64,000 nt of DNA from Methanobrevibacter millerae (GCF_001477655.1 NZ_CP011266.1:1348001-1412000); one strand, 5' to 3'; positions 46,788 through 56,207 are shown, counted from the stretch's first letter. Made by a program: numbers and translations. Notes: a model not told the origin generated them from the sequence alone.

Positions 46788-48308
46788 TCATGTTTTTGTC
46801 ATGAGTTTATTCTTCCCAGATTTTTGGCTTAATTTGGACCATGCGTCATTTTTATCTGGAATTATCTCAGTTTTTAGTACTATATTTTCGTACCATTTGA
46901 TTTTTCCATTTCTTAAGAATCTTTTTACTCCTTGGGTTGTTTTAAATCTTTTTCTGTATTTTTTAGGAAATACAATTTTGAAGAATATTTCAAGCCAGTT
47001 GTTTGTTTTGGGAATGTTTTCATTTTCAATATGTGATAATGTGTTGTCTAGGTCTTTGCCTAGTTTAGTTATGAATTTTGCTATTTCGTCAGGTAAGTGT
47101 TTTATTTGATTTTTTAGTATGTTATATCTTAATTTTGCATTTTTAAATGTTTCTTGATTGAATATTTCGGATATTCTTTCATTGTAATTTTCATATTGGT
47201 CTATTTCCTTTTGTATTTTGCTATTTTCTTTTTGTAGTGTTCTGTTTTCCTTTTCCATTTTTATGACTTTGTCTTTTTGTTTTCGTCGTGAGTCTTTATT
47301 TTTAAAATTTGGGGATTGTCCTTTGTATTTTTCATAGTATTCATGTATTTTTTCTTTGTTTTTGTTGATTCTATTTTGATTTCTTTGTTTTTTCTGTTCT
47401 AGTCGTTTTTGTGTTTTCCATACAGGTTTTCGTTGGTTCATGATTATATGAAATCCGCAGGGGTGGAAATTCATGTTTGCTTTCTTTGCAATTATTGGAT
47501 ATTCTTTTAATTCATCTCCAATTAATGTATTCTTTTTTAAATCTGTTAATAATAAAGGATGTCGTGGATTGAGAGTGTTTGGGTCTTTATATGGTGATAA
47601 ATCTTTTTGTGAGTAGATTATAAATGTTTCTAAAAAATCTCGATATTCATTTTCAGGTATTATTTGATCATTTATGATACTTTGGTTGTTGGAATCAATC
47701 ATTGCTAGAAATGCAAATTTTTTTCCATTTATTGTTAAAAATGATTCATCATGGCCTGGAAATCCTGTGGATTCAATATTTTTTTCATTTAACTTTTCTT
47801 GTATTTTTTCTTCTTTTTTAGAAATATATTTCTCTGATTATTTATCATTAAAATTATAAGTAGATTGCCTTGATAAATTCAAATTATATGCTTCATTTAA
47901 GAATTTAGTGGCATTTGCATAGGATATGTGTTCTTTAGAATATAAATTCATAGTCATGACTCGAATATCTTCAGTATAATTGCATCCTTTTTTAACTATG
48001 GGTTCTAAAGGTGTTATTATTGTTTTCTTGCATTTTGGACAAATATATCGGTATTTAAAAATTGGATATTTTTTATCCATGTTCCAATTTATTAAATCGT
48101 GTTTATGAAGCTTACTTCCACATTCACAGACAGGATTGCTCATTTCATAAATAATTTTAATGTCTGAGGGTCCAATATGATAAAATAATATTGCAATTTC
48201 TTTAGGAGCAAAATCCTTCAACAAAACAGCATTTTCACAAAATGTAACGATATCATTAAATACTAATTCAGACCTAAATTTAAATGTAGGGGCGTTATTT
48301 CGAGACAT
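46788..48308 (-). pseudogene. Transposase with N-terminal zinc ribbon, killed by one stop codon
   Basis: The first ORF (47838-48308, 156 codons) has a zinc ribbon (CECGSKLH...CPKCKKT) and ends at TAA 47838-47840 after STYNFNDK. The same frame continues at once (SEKYISKKEEKIQEKLN, FPGHDESFLTINGKKFAF) and joins the second ORF (46788-47702), which carries a DDE-like core (LLTDLKKNTLIGDELKEYP) and a long coiled coil. So it is a full ~505-codon insertion-sequence transposase with a single nonsense codon. Layout resembles ISL3/ISNCY-type archaeal elements. No clear terminal repeats found. Confidence 0.75.
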
Positions 48309-48684
48309 ATATAAATATATGCCTCTACAAACTATTTAAATTAATTTAATTTACTTATAAATCATTATAAATGCTTTAATTTTAATAAATTAATAGAGGA
48401 AACTTCAGTAGAAGTACAAAACTCCAGAATAAAGAAACAAAACTCAAAGATGTATTATATAACATTTACAGAGCAATACAAATATTTTAAAAATGGTTTC
48501 TACAAGGTTAATTTAATGTTTAAATAAATCTCCGAAAATCAGTGATAAAAAAAAGTCAAATTTAATGTCTTATTGCAGAGAAAAAATCTCTACAATATTC
48601 CACATAGACATTAAAAACTATAGATTTGCATCTCCATAGAGGTTTACTTTAAAAGTAATTCTCTTATATACTTGTATTATCAAA

Positions 48685-48700
48685 TTATTATATAAACTTA
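48685..48700 (+). promoter_or_regulatory. TATA box before the candidate structured RNA
   Basis: TTATATAAAC is centred ~27 bases before GGTAATTAAA at 48720, the expected distance for an archaeal transcription start. No protein gene follows on this strand. Confidence 0.45.
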
Positions 48701-48719
48701 ACTATTTTTTTAAAAGAAG

Positions 48720-48807
48720 GTAATTAAACAGTGTTCTCTCCGGGAAAAAGGCCTCACGAAACTTGAATTTCAAAGTCCGTCATTGAATTGTTTATATTTA
48801 ATTACCC
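48720..48807 (+). ncRNA. Candidate structured RNA
   Basis: Perfect 10-bp inverted ends, GGTAATTAAA (48720-48729) and TTTAATTACC (48798-48807), enclose a stretch richer in G/C than its surroundings (CTCCGGGAAAAAGGCCTCAC, then a small ACTTG...CAAAGT hairpin). A TATA box lies at the right distance upstream. Downstream, AGAGGTGA at 48820 looks like a ribosome site but its GTG is followed at once by a stop. No RNA family recognised. Confidence 0.4.
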
Positions 48808-48886
48808 GTTAAACAGAGGTGAAAAAGTGAGCTAATATCTTCTACATTTAATTAGAATCATCAATGATTTAATAAATGAAGCAAGA

Positions 48887-49024
48887 TTAAACCAATATGT
48901 TCCAATCGTGAAGATGATTAACTCCACCGTTCTCACCTCCGTAGAGATGCATGGAAAGAACACCAATGCAGCATGTGGAAAAAACTGAACTGATAAACAA
49001 ATAAACATTACTTAAAAATTTCAT
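48887..49024 (-). CDS. Small secreted or membrane protein, 45 residues
   Basis: ATG 49024 follows GGGAGGTGA by six bases. 45 codons: MKFLSNVYLFISSVFSTCC, IGVLSMHLYGGENGGVNHL, HDWNILV, stop TAA 48887. One N-terminal hydrophobic helix with two Cys at its end, then a Gly/His-rich tail. A TATA-like TTTAAATAAG lies ~65 bases upstream on the minus strand. The strong ribosome site argues for real translation; function unknown. Confidence 0.55.
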   Translation of the reverse strand: MKFLSNVYLFISSVFSTCCIGVLSMHLYGGENGGVNHLHDWNILV

Positions 49025-49187
49025 GATTATTCACCTCCCACCATACCTATAGTTTGAGGCCTTTTACTAGATAACATATTGTTAAAATCTTATTTAAAGT
49101 TTGTTTAAGCCATTTTGTAAAATTATAACCATTTTAAAAAATTGTAATCAAAAAAACATGATATATAAATGTTTTGGCGATGATTGA

Positions 49188-49334
49188 ACTTGGATTAAAA
49201 GAAATCCAGCAGCGGTGGCCGACAGTATTGATGGTAATGTCAGGCCCATCTGGTGCACAATCATAGAAACTGACGAACTTGAAGACATTAACACCACCTA
49301 TTATCTAAAAGAAGTAGATATAGAGAGACTATAA
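49188..49334 (+). pseudogene. C-terminal remnant of an unknown gene
   Basis: The frame directly after a TGA reads TWIKRNPAAVADSIDGNVRP, IWCTIIETDELEDINTTYYL, KEVDIERL and ends TAA. The composition is protein-like and base use is coding-like, but there is no start. Possibly the tail of a lost gene. Confidence 0.35.
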
Positions 49335-49405
49335 AGTTAAATAATACTGTAAAATATTCCTGTCAAAAAAACCTACTCCTGAGAATAAAAAAATTGGGAA
49401 AGAAT

Positions 49406-50089
49406 CTATTGATTATCTTTCCAAAGTTTAAAGGATTTAGGAATACCTACAAGAGTCAAATTTTCTAAAGTGGAATCTTTAAGTCTCTTTTTATAATATT
49501 TCTCCTTATTAAAAGTTCCTTTTTGCTTTTCTTTTTCAATGTCTTGAGCAATATTATCTGCCCATTCCTGATAGAATGCAACGGCTTCATCATGAGGCAT
49601 GCCTTTTGTTGGAACATAGACTGATGAGATAACTACGCCAAGAGCACTTCCTCCGCCGGATCCTAAAATATTTCTTTCTATCATGAGAACTGCTCTTATA
49701 AACTCATCTTCAATTGTATCTAAAACTTCAAGGAAAACTGGTTCAATTAATTCCCATTGTTTTCGGGAGATGACATTATCTCCACCATCTGCATATTTAA
49801 GACCTATAGATGCTGTTTTATCAAATATTTTATCAACAGCCCTGCTTTTACCTAATGCCCTGGAAAATTTACCTGATAATTTACTATCAATATCAATTAT
49901 CTTATCTAATTTATCAGAACTGTCGCGGGATTCACTCCAGCCGCAGTTTGGACAGAACTTGCTTCCGCCGATTTCACTTCCGCAATTAGGACATAATTTA
50001 TTGATAGATTCTTTTTCAATTTTAGTACCGCATTCGGGACAGAACTTACTTTCACCGGCATTATGTCCGCAATTTGAACAAATAACCAT
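49406..50089 (-). CDS. Double zinc-ribbon protein
   Basis: 227 residues with two zinc ribbons (CSNCGHNAGESKFCPECG; CPNCGSEIGGSKFCPNCG), then a helical domain (KLDKIIDIDSKLSGKFSRAL, FIRAVLMIERNILGSGGGSA) with no motif I know. ATG 50089 follows AGGTGTTGA, 9 bases after the calcium-repeat gene's stop. Last gene of a four-gene run. Confidence 0.78.
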   Translation of the reverse strand: MVICSNCGHNAGESKFCPECGTKIEKESINKLCPNCGSEIGGSKFCPNCGWSESRDSSDKLDKIIDIDSKLSGKFSRALGKSRAVDKIFDKTASIGLKYADGGDNVISRKQWELIEPVFLEVLDTIEDEFIRAVLMIERNILGSGGGSALGVVISSVYVPTKGMPHDEAVAFYQEWADNIAQDIEKEKQKGTFNKEKYYKKRLKDSTLENLTLVGIPKSFKLWKDNQ

Positions 50090-50098
50090 TTTCAACAC

Positions 50099-50815
50099 CT
50101 AGAAATCATCAAATACATCGTCATCAATATCGTCGGTGTAGTAGTCTATATCTCCGTCACCGTCTTCATCGATGCCGTATTCATCAATTTCGCCGTCTTC
50201 ATCATAGTCAAAGCCGTATGTGTCAGGATTCCCGTCACCTGTTGTATCTGCAGCATAAGTATCAGCATAGCCGTCATGATTAGTGTCTGCAACCCCAACA
50301 TCAATATTGCCGTCACCGTCAGTGTCTTGGCCAACGAAATCTACATATCCATCGCCATTTGAGTCATATGCATATGTATCGTAATTTCCGTCACCTGTTG
50401 TGTCAGCAGCTGCAAAGTCTGCATAGCCGTCACCGTCAGTGTCATATTCACCGTAATCAATGTTTCCGTCACCGTCAGTGTCATATTCTGCCGCATCAAC
50501 ATAACCGTCACCGTTTGTATCATATACGTAAGTATCAAAGTTTCCGTCACCTGTCGTGTCTGCTGCGGCCGCATCAACATAACCATCACCGTTGAGATCT
50601 GCTTCTGCATAATCTGCGTAGCCGTCACCGTCAGTGTCATATACTGCAGTATCTGCGTAGCCGTCACCGTCAGTATCCGTTATGACAGTGTCAACATAAC
50701 CGTCACCTGTTGTATCGCTTGAAACTGTATCGTAGTTTCCGTCACCGCTTTCATCTGATACTATTGTTTCTTTGTAGCCGTCACCGTTTAAATCAACATA
50801 TTTTTCATCTGCCAT
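50099..50815 (-). CDS. Calcium-binding repeat protein (about seventeen 13-residue repeats)
   Basis: 238 residues, almost all a tandem 13-residue repeat of the form DTDGDGYADxxxx, like the Ca2+ loop of EF-hand, dockerin or thrombospondin-3 repeats: D at positions 1, 3, 5 and 9. About 17 units in a row. No signal peptide or membrane helix, which is odd for such repeats, usually outside the cell. ATG 50815 follows AGTGATAA, 8 bases after the stop of the preceding gene. In the DNA the repeat shows as ~39-bp units with CCGTCACCGTC blocks, which can vary in number by slippage. Confidence 0.82.
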   Translation of the reverse strand: MADEKYVDLNGDGYKETIVSDESGDGNYDTVSSDTTGDGYVDTVITDTDGDGYADTAVYDTDGDGYADYAEADLNGDGYVDAAAADTTGDGNFDTYVYDTNGDGYVDAAEYDTDGDGNIDYGEYDTDGDGYADFAAADTTGDGNYDTYAYDSNGDGYVDFVGQDTDGDGNIDVGVADTNHDGYADTYAADTTGDGNPDTYGFDYDEDGEIDEYGIDEDGDGDIDYYTDDIDDDVFDDF

Positions 50816-50823
50816 TTTTATCA

Positions 50824-51354
50824 CTATTCTCTCATGAGTTCATTATAACGTTCTTGTAAGTTAAAGGGATCCCTGTCAACAAGCGTTGATACTTTTGGAA
50901 GTCCCTGTTTATCGTATGAAATTGAAAAGTATTCTCTGGGTTTTGGAGGAGCCTTTTTTTGGTCTGGTGATCCTTTTCCTTTTTTGTTTAATTTTTCTAC
51001 TTTAGCATCATGCTTTTCCTGATCAAATGTTAAATTATCATCAGCCATTATCCTTCCAATATTGGCCGCCATCAAAACCGGAATTCCAACACCTGTTGCC
51101 ATTCCTGCAACCGTCAAACCATACATTCCTAATCTTTTTAGATTTTGATTTCGTTTCTGAATCCGTTTATATTCCACTTTCTCTTCGACAGACAAGCTTT
51201 CAAAGTATTCTTTTTCTTCCTTTTTCTTTTCCTTTTCCTTTTCAGCCTGATCATCTATTTTATCAAATATGCCCTGAAGCTGGTCAATGTTTTGAATGGA
51301 ATCAATTTCCAAAGCCTGATCCTTTATGTTTTTAATGTTATTGAAAAACCCCAT
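50824..51354 (-). CDS. Coiled-coil protein with hydrophobic segment
   Basis: 176 residues: MGFFNNIKNIKDQALEIDS, then a long charged helix (EKEKEKKKEEKEYFESL), a hydrophobic GMYGLTVAGMATGVGIPVLM segment (possible membrane helix), and a Pro/Lys-rich tail. GGTGATTTGAA precedes the ATG. Second gene of the run 51953 to 49406. No known family. Confidence 0.7.
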   Translation of the reverse strand: MGFFNNIKNIKDQALEIDSIQNIDQLQGIFDKIDDQAEKEKEKKKEEKEYFESLSVEEKVEYKRIQKRNQNLKRLGMYGLTVAGMATGVGIPVLMAANIGRIMADDNLTFDQEKHDAKVEKLNKKGKGSPDQKKAPPKPREYFSISYDKQGLPKVSTLVDRDPFNLQERYNELMRE

Positions 51355-51368
51355 TTCAAATCACCGAA

Positions 51369-51953
51369 CTACAGTTTTGTACCGCATGAATCACAAAATA
51401 CGTAGCCCTCCTGAATTTGAGAACCGCAATTAGGGCATGTTTTTAATCCTTCTTTAGAAGTTTCATTTGCAGATGAATCTTGGGATGTGCTGGAAGATGG
51501 ATTCACTGCACCGTAATAACCGGAAACATTAGAAACTGCAGGAGTCTGTTTGGATTTGGATAAATCATCCTGTAATTTTTTAATTTGAGATTCCAAACTG
51601 GTCTGCTTTTTGATTAATTCCTCATTTTTCTTTTGTTCAGCTTCCAAATCATCAGTTAAATTTTTAATAACCTCCCCATAATCCTTATGGAGATTCTGTT
51701 GGATTTTGAGCTGTTCTTCAAGTTCCTTTTTAAGTTTTGCCACTACATTCTTCTGCTGTGTAACAGTCTTATTCATATCCCTTGTAAGGCTTTTGTGCTT
51801 TTGGATATCCTCTTTTAAATATTTGTTCTGTTTTGCCAAAGACGCATTCAAGGAATCCTGCTGATTGAACTTGGAGTCAAGCTGTGAGAGTAAAGCATCC
51901 TGCTTATCAATGATTTTTTCAAGTCTTTCGACATACTCCTTTTCCGTTGTCAT
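51369..51953 (-). CDS. Coiled-coil protein with C-terminal zinc ribbon
   Basis: 194 residues: ~130 residues of coiled coil (ERLEKIIDKQDALLSQLDSK through LESQIKKLQDDLSKSK), a Ser-rich linker, and a zinc ribbon CPNCGSQIQEGYVFCDSCG at the end. GGTGTGAAGT precedes ATG 51953. First gene of the operon; 14 bases separate it from the next. Confidence 0.78.
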   Translation of the reverse strand: MTTEKEYVERLEKIIDKQDALLSQLDSKFNQQDSLNASLAKQNKYLKEDIQKHKSLTRDMNKTVTQQKNVVAKLKKELEEQLKIQQNLHKDYGEVIKNLTDDLEAEQKKNEELIKKQTSLESQIKKLQDDLSKSKQTPAVSNVSGYYGAVNPSSSTSQDSSANETSKEGLKTCPNCGSQIQEGYVFCDSCGTKL

Positions 51954-52223
51954 ACTTCACACCAAAAAATATTACTATTTTATTGATAATCTGTTAATAA
52001 TGATATAAAAATTTAGGTGTTTTAGAAATCCCCGTTTAATTTGGGGTGAGGAGTTTTGTTTTCTTATCAGCTTTTTTTAAGCCCATATTATCCAACATTC
52101 AAATATTCTTTTCAAATAGAAATAATAATTTAAAATAGTGACATGAATGATGATTAATGTTTTAAAAAAATTTCAAATCAAAAAAAATAATAAATAGCTT
52201 AGAGTTAAGCTATTGTTTAGAAT

Positions 52224-53828
52224 TTAAAGATTAGTATTTCTATAGACAACCTCACCGTCAACTATTGTGGAAATTAGCTTTGCATCAGGTATCTTTTCAA
52301 TATCATCATTTAAAAAGTCCGTATCATAGACAACCATGTTTGCAATCTTTCCAATGTCAAGAGATCCGAGACGGTCTTCCTGGCCGAACTGGTAGGCGGC
52401 ATTGATTGTCATTGCATCCAGTGCATCCCTAACGCCAATTGATTCTTTTAGATTTCTAGGCTGGCACTCTGCAAATGTATATTCTCTTTTAACGGCGGCA
52501 TAAATTGATTGTGGAATATTGAAATGTGAAGATACAGGATAATCACTGTGAAAAGTAATCTTTGCACCCTCATCAATGAAGGATTTTATCGGATAGCAGT
52601 TTTCGGCCCTGTCCTCTCCGAGATATGCCACTTCAAGGTCGTATTGAATATTTTCCTTTGGAGACCATAACGGCGGAACAACAGCTATGATATTGTATTC
52701 GGCCATTCTTTTAATGTCTTCCGGAGCTACAATCTCGAGATGGGCAAAGGCATTTCTCTGGTCCATATTAGCAGTTTCGATTTGAGCTTGACTTAATGCA
52801 TCCAGAGCGAATTTGACTGCTCCGTCACCTACCACATGGCAGTGAACGTTCATGTCATGTTCTCCTGCAATCTTTGCAAATTCCACAAGCTTATCATGGT
52901 CATCGAATGATTTGACTCCAAAATATCCCGGCTGGTCTTCATATTCATCCAGAAGCCAGGCCGTATGTGCCTCCACAACACCGTCAACGAATACCTTAAC
53001 ACCTGTAATCCTGAAGTATTCGTTGTTGACTTCACTGGCCAGTTTGATGAGATCCAAAACATCATCTGTGTTTCCTACCGTACGGACTGCATATGTTCTA
53101 AGCTTCAGCTTTCCCTCTCTGGAGAGGTCAGCATATGCTTTGATTGACGGATATCCGTAATAGCCAACATGAGCATCGAGAGCTGCAGTGATTCCGTTGC
53201 TGAATGCAAATTCCTGCCAGATTAAAAGAGACTCCCGCAGTTCCTCATCGCTTTTTGTTATCCGGGAATTCAATGTGATGGCCGGTTCTTCTGAGAGGTA
53301 TCCTGTAGGCCTGCCGTCATCATCAACACGGACTTCATTTGTTGAGTATTTTTCAAGAAGCTTTTCATCGATGTCAAAATATTCCATTGCAGCCGTATTC
53401 AGCCATATGGAATGGCCGTCCTGTGTGGTCAGTGCAATTGGAACATCGGCTGAAACATCATCAAGCATTGATGCTGTAGGCTCTTCATTATCGAATTTCC
53501 AGCTGTTTCCAGTGTAAATTTTTCTTCCGGGATTATCCTCAACATACTTTCTTGTTATTTCAACATAATCCTCAAGGGTCTTTCCCTCACTCAGGTCAAT
53601 TGAAAATCCCTTTATATTTCCTGCCGGAAGTCCATGAGCATGACCTTCCATAAATCCAGGATAGATGAAATTGTCTCCAAAATCCAAAATTTCTGTATTT
53701 TCATCAATCAGCTGAAGGGCAACTCTTTTTGAACCGGCATACTGGATTATTCCATCCTTTACGCATACCGCTTCTACCTTTCTGTCCAGGGTATAGATAT
53801 TTCCTAAAATTATTTGATCCATTGTCAT
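52224..53828 (-). CDS. Amidohydrolase-family metal-dependent hydrolase (YtcJ-like)
   Basis: 534 residues. N-terminal small beta domain, then FIYPGFMEGHAHGLPAG with the metal-binding HxH, MNVHCHVVGDGAVKFALDAL (H site), AFAHLEIVAPED (H) and ITFHSDYPVSS (final D). This is the amidohydrolase_3 pattern; substrates of YtcJ-like enzymes are mostly unknown. ATG 53828 follows GGTGGTAATC. Monocistronic. Complete. Confidence 0.88.
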   Translation of the reverse strand: MTMDQIILGNIYTLDRKVEAVCVKDGIIQYAGSKRVALQLIDENTEILDFGDNFIYPGFMEGHAHGLPAGNIKGFSIDLSEGKTLEDYVEITRKYVEDNPGRKIYTGNSWKFDNEEPTASMLDDVSADVPIALTTQDGHSIWLNTAAMEYFDIDEKLLEKYSTNEVRVDDDGRPTGYLSEEPAITLNSRITKSDEELRESLLIWQEFAFSNGITAALDAHVGYYGYPSIKAYADLSREGKLKLRTYAVRTVGNTDDVLDLIKLASEVNNEYFRITGVKVFVDGVVEAHTAWLLDEYEDQPGYFGVKSFDDHDKLVEFAKIAGEHDMNVHCHVVGDGAVKFALDALSQAQIETANMDQRNAFAHLEIVAPEDIKRMAEYNIIAVVPPLWSPKENIQYDLEVAYLGEDRAENCYPIKSFIDEGAKITFHSDYPVSSHFNIPQSIYAAVKREYTFAECQPRNLKESIGVRDALDAMTINAAYQFGQEDRLGSLDIGKIANMVVYDTDFLNDDIEKIPDAKLISTIVDGEVVYRNTNL

Positions 53829-53922
53829 GATTACCACCAATTATGTAATATATTTGAACAAAGATATTAATAAATTTTTAAAAAATATCATAAAAGAATT
53901 ACATTTATTAAAAATAAGTAAA

Positions 53923-53963
53923 CAAAAAAAGTTAAAGGAAAGTAATTGGATAATCTAATTACT
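53923..53963 (-). terminator. Terminator after the flavoprotein gene
   Basis: On the minus strand AGTAATT/AATTACT forms a stem with loop AGATTATCC, followed by a T-rich run ending TTTTTTTG. It overlaps the TAG that closes the 24-codon in-frame extension after the gene's TGA. Confidence 0.6.
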
Positions 53964-54029
53964 CCATTTCCTTTGCAGTTCTTTATCGCTGAATACGCTT
54001 TCAGCACATTTATCATATTGGCTAACTTT

Positions 54030-54584
54030 TCAGATTAAGTTTTCACCAAGCTCTCTTGCCTTCTGCAACTGTTCATCCTTATCGCTGATAGCTCCAGGAA
54101 CATTATTGTCCTCCAGATTAATAATATCGCCAGTTTTGAATCCCAATACTTCAAAAGCTGCCATTTGAGTGTTAAGGGAACTTTCAAATGCTTCAAAAGG
54201 AGCGGCACCATGGGTTGCAATAATTGAAACTTTCTTATTTGAAAAGAGTTCGCCATATTTAGGGTTCATAAAGTAAGAATATAGTCTGTCGATTACGAGT
54301 TTTGATTGAGCGTTAACGTCACAGAAGTATATTGGACTTGCAAGGATTATTGCGTCAGCTTCTTCTATTTTTTGATAGATATCCTGCATATCATCATTTA
54401 AAGCGCATTCGGAATCATGCTCTTTACAGTAGTTGTCACCCTGACATGGAGTGATTGTTAATTTGTTTACATCTACAATTTCGCTTTCAGCCCCTTTTGC
54501 ACAGGCGGCATCAAGTGCAGCTTCAAGAGCAATTCTCACGTTACTTACTTCTCTTGGACTTGTATTGATTCCTAAAATTTTCAT
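54030..54584 (-). CDS. Flavodoxin-like NAD(P)H-dependent FMN reductase
   Basis: 184 residues: KILGINTSPREVSNVRIALE (FMN phosphate loop), EIVDVNKLTITPCQGDNYC then C at SECALND, ADAIILASPIYFCDVNAQSK and KKVSIIATHGAAPFEAFESS. The fold is NADPH-dependent FMN reductase/flavodoxin; the Cys set (C-x5-C...C) resembles archaeal iron-sulfur flavoproteins, but the spacing is loose. The TGA stop at 54030 is followed in frame by 24 more sense codons (KVSQYDKCAESVFSDKELQ...) to TAG 53955, so the protein may have been longer. Confidence 0.85.
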   Translation of the reverse strand: MKILGINTSPREVSNVRIALEAALDAACAKGAESEIVDVNKLTITPCQGDNYCKEHDSECALNDDMQDIYQKIEEADAIILASPIYFCDVNAQSKLVIDRLYSYFMNPKYGELFSNKKVSIIATHGAAPFEAFESSLNTQMAAFEVLGFKTGDIINLEDNNVPGAISDKDEQLQKARELGENLI

Positions 54585-54718
54585 AATAAAATCTCCAAAA
54601 AATATAATAATATATTTCAGATTTAAATATTGATATTTGTTTCTATTTAAGCTAATGATTTTGCTGAAAGCGGGCGATAATGCTTAAAAAAGCATTGCAT
54701 TATCACTGAAAGCTTCAC

Positions 54719-56122
54719 TCATATCTCCATTATCCTTAAATAATTTGTTTTTCTTGTCTTTCCTATTGGAAATCCACCTGTTACTATTATCAAATCTCCC
54801 TTCACTAAATCGAATTCCTTTATGGCCATTTTTCTTGCATTTTCAACCATCTTGTCAGTGGTTTTATATACGTCGGTTATTATTGGCTTGACGCCGAAGT
54901 TCAAAACAACCTTTTCTGCAATGTGCTTGGACGGACAGCAGGCCAATATTGGTGAATTTGGTCTCAGATTGCTGATTTTTCGGGCAGTGAAACCTGTCAT
55001 GGTTGTTGTGACAATCAGCTTGATGTCAGTGTATTGTGCGGCTTCCACAACCAGTTTTGCTATTGTATCGCTGATGCCTATTGATCCTGTGTAGGCAACA
55101 TGCTTTGAATAGTCGATTGTTGATTCCACATATTCACATATCCTGCTCATTATTGAAACGGCATCTATAGGATATTTTCCTATTGTTGTTTCACCGGAAA
55201 GCATCACGCAGTCAGTTCCGTCAAGTATTGCATTTGCAACATCTGATACTTCCGCTCTTGTAGGCCTTGGACTTTCATACATTGATGCAAGCATTTCTGT
55301 TGCGACAATTGCGAATTTGCCTTTCTCACGGCATTTTCTGATGATGTCTTTTTGAATCATTGGCAGTTCTTCCATAGGAGCTTCCACTCCAAGATCTCCT
55401 CTTGCAACCATTATTCCGTCGGATTCGTCTATTATCTCATCAATGTTATCTATTCCCATCTGGCTTTCTATTTTTGAAATGATAAGCGCATCTCCTCCAG
55501 CTTTTTCGACAATTTCACGGGCTTCAATGACATCCTCTTTTGCATTTACAAATGACAGTGCCAGATAGTCACATGAATGTGTAGCTGCAAAGGTAATGTC
55601 TTTTCTGTCGTCATCGCTCATGAAATCCAGCTTCAGATTTACTCCCGGAACATTGATTGTTTTGTGGTCCTGGATTTTTCCGTCCCCCAATGCCTTTAAA
55701 AGAACATAATCATTTTCCTTTCTGATTACTTCAAGCTCAAGAAGGGCATTGTCTATGAGCACCTTGTCGCCCACCTCAATAAAGTCGATTGCATCACTGT
55801 GGTTTACTCCGAATTCAAGTTCGCTTCCCTTATTGCAGGTTTTGCTCATTTTGATTGTATCTCCCCTTTTAAGACTGACGCCTCCGTTTTCAAATTTTAA
55901 TGTTCGAAATTCCGGTCCCTTGGTATCATACAATAATGCTACAGGAAGATTTGTGGCTTTTCTAACTTCACGAATATTATCAATGGTTTTAAGTATTCCA
56001 TCTTCTGTTGCATGGCTTAGGTTAATTCTAGCGCAGTTCATGCCTTCATTAACCATTTTTTCCATGACTTCGGCTGAATCAGATGCCGGACCTATAGTAC
56101 ATATGACTTTCGTTTTTTTCAC
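54719..56122 (-). CDS. pyk: Pyruvate kinase
   Basis: 467 residues, the normal length. Converts phosphoenolpyruvate and ADP to pyruvate and ATP. Seen: KVICTIGPASDSAEVM and ARINLSHAT (N-terminal), LYDTKGPEFR, LIISKIESQMGIDNIDEII (signature with the catalytic Lys and E), GIMVARGDLGVEAPMEELP, MLASMYESPRPTRAEVSDVA and MLSGETTIGKYPIDAV. All three domains present. Start is GTG 56122 because GGGTGATATC lies just before it; a TTG at 56134 is less likely. A tandem 15-bp element lies ~86-124 bases upstream, shared with the MFS gene. Confidence 0.96.
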   Translation of the reverse strand: MKKTKVICTIGPASDSAEVMEKMVNEGMNCARINLSHATEDGILKTIDNIREVRKATNLPVALLYDTKGPEFRTLKFENGGVSLKRGDTIKMSKTCNKGSELEFGVNHSDAIDFIEVGDKVLIDNALLELEVIRKENDYVLLKALGDGKIQDHKTINVPGVNLKLDFMSDDDRKDITFAATHSCDYLALSFVNAKEDVIEAREIVEKAGGDALIISKIESQMGIDNIDEIIDESDGIMVARGDLGVEAPMEELPMIQKDIIRKCREKGKFAIVATEMLASMYESPRPTRAEVSDVANAILDGTDCVMLSGETTIGKYPIDAVSIMSRICEYVESTIDYSKHVAYTGSIGISDTIAKLVVEAAQYTDIKLIVTTTMTGFTARKISNLRPNSPILACCPSKHIAEKVVLNFGVKPIITDVYKTTDKMVENARKMAIKEFDLVKGDLIIVTGGFPIGKTRKTNYLRIMEI

Positions 56123-56207
56123 GATATCACCCAATTAAAAACAACTATATAATTTTCTGGTTAACATATTTGATAAACTCATTGGACAGTATTTTTCACA
56201 AGACACT

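Noticed and set aside
46740-48420. Terminal inverted repeats for the transposase
   Set aside because: I compared both flanks by eye and found no convincing pair; none is reported.
50341-50667. Repeat-rich alternative frame (M/T/Q-rich) within the calcium-repeat gene
   Set aside because: It follows from the repeat in another frame; the D-x-D-x-D frame is the meaningful one.
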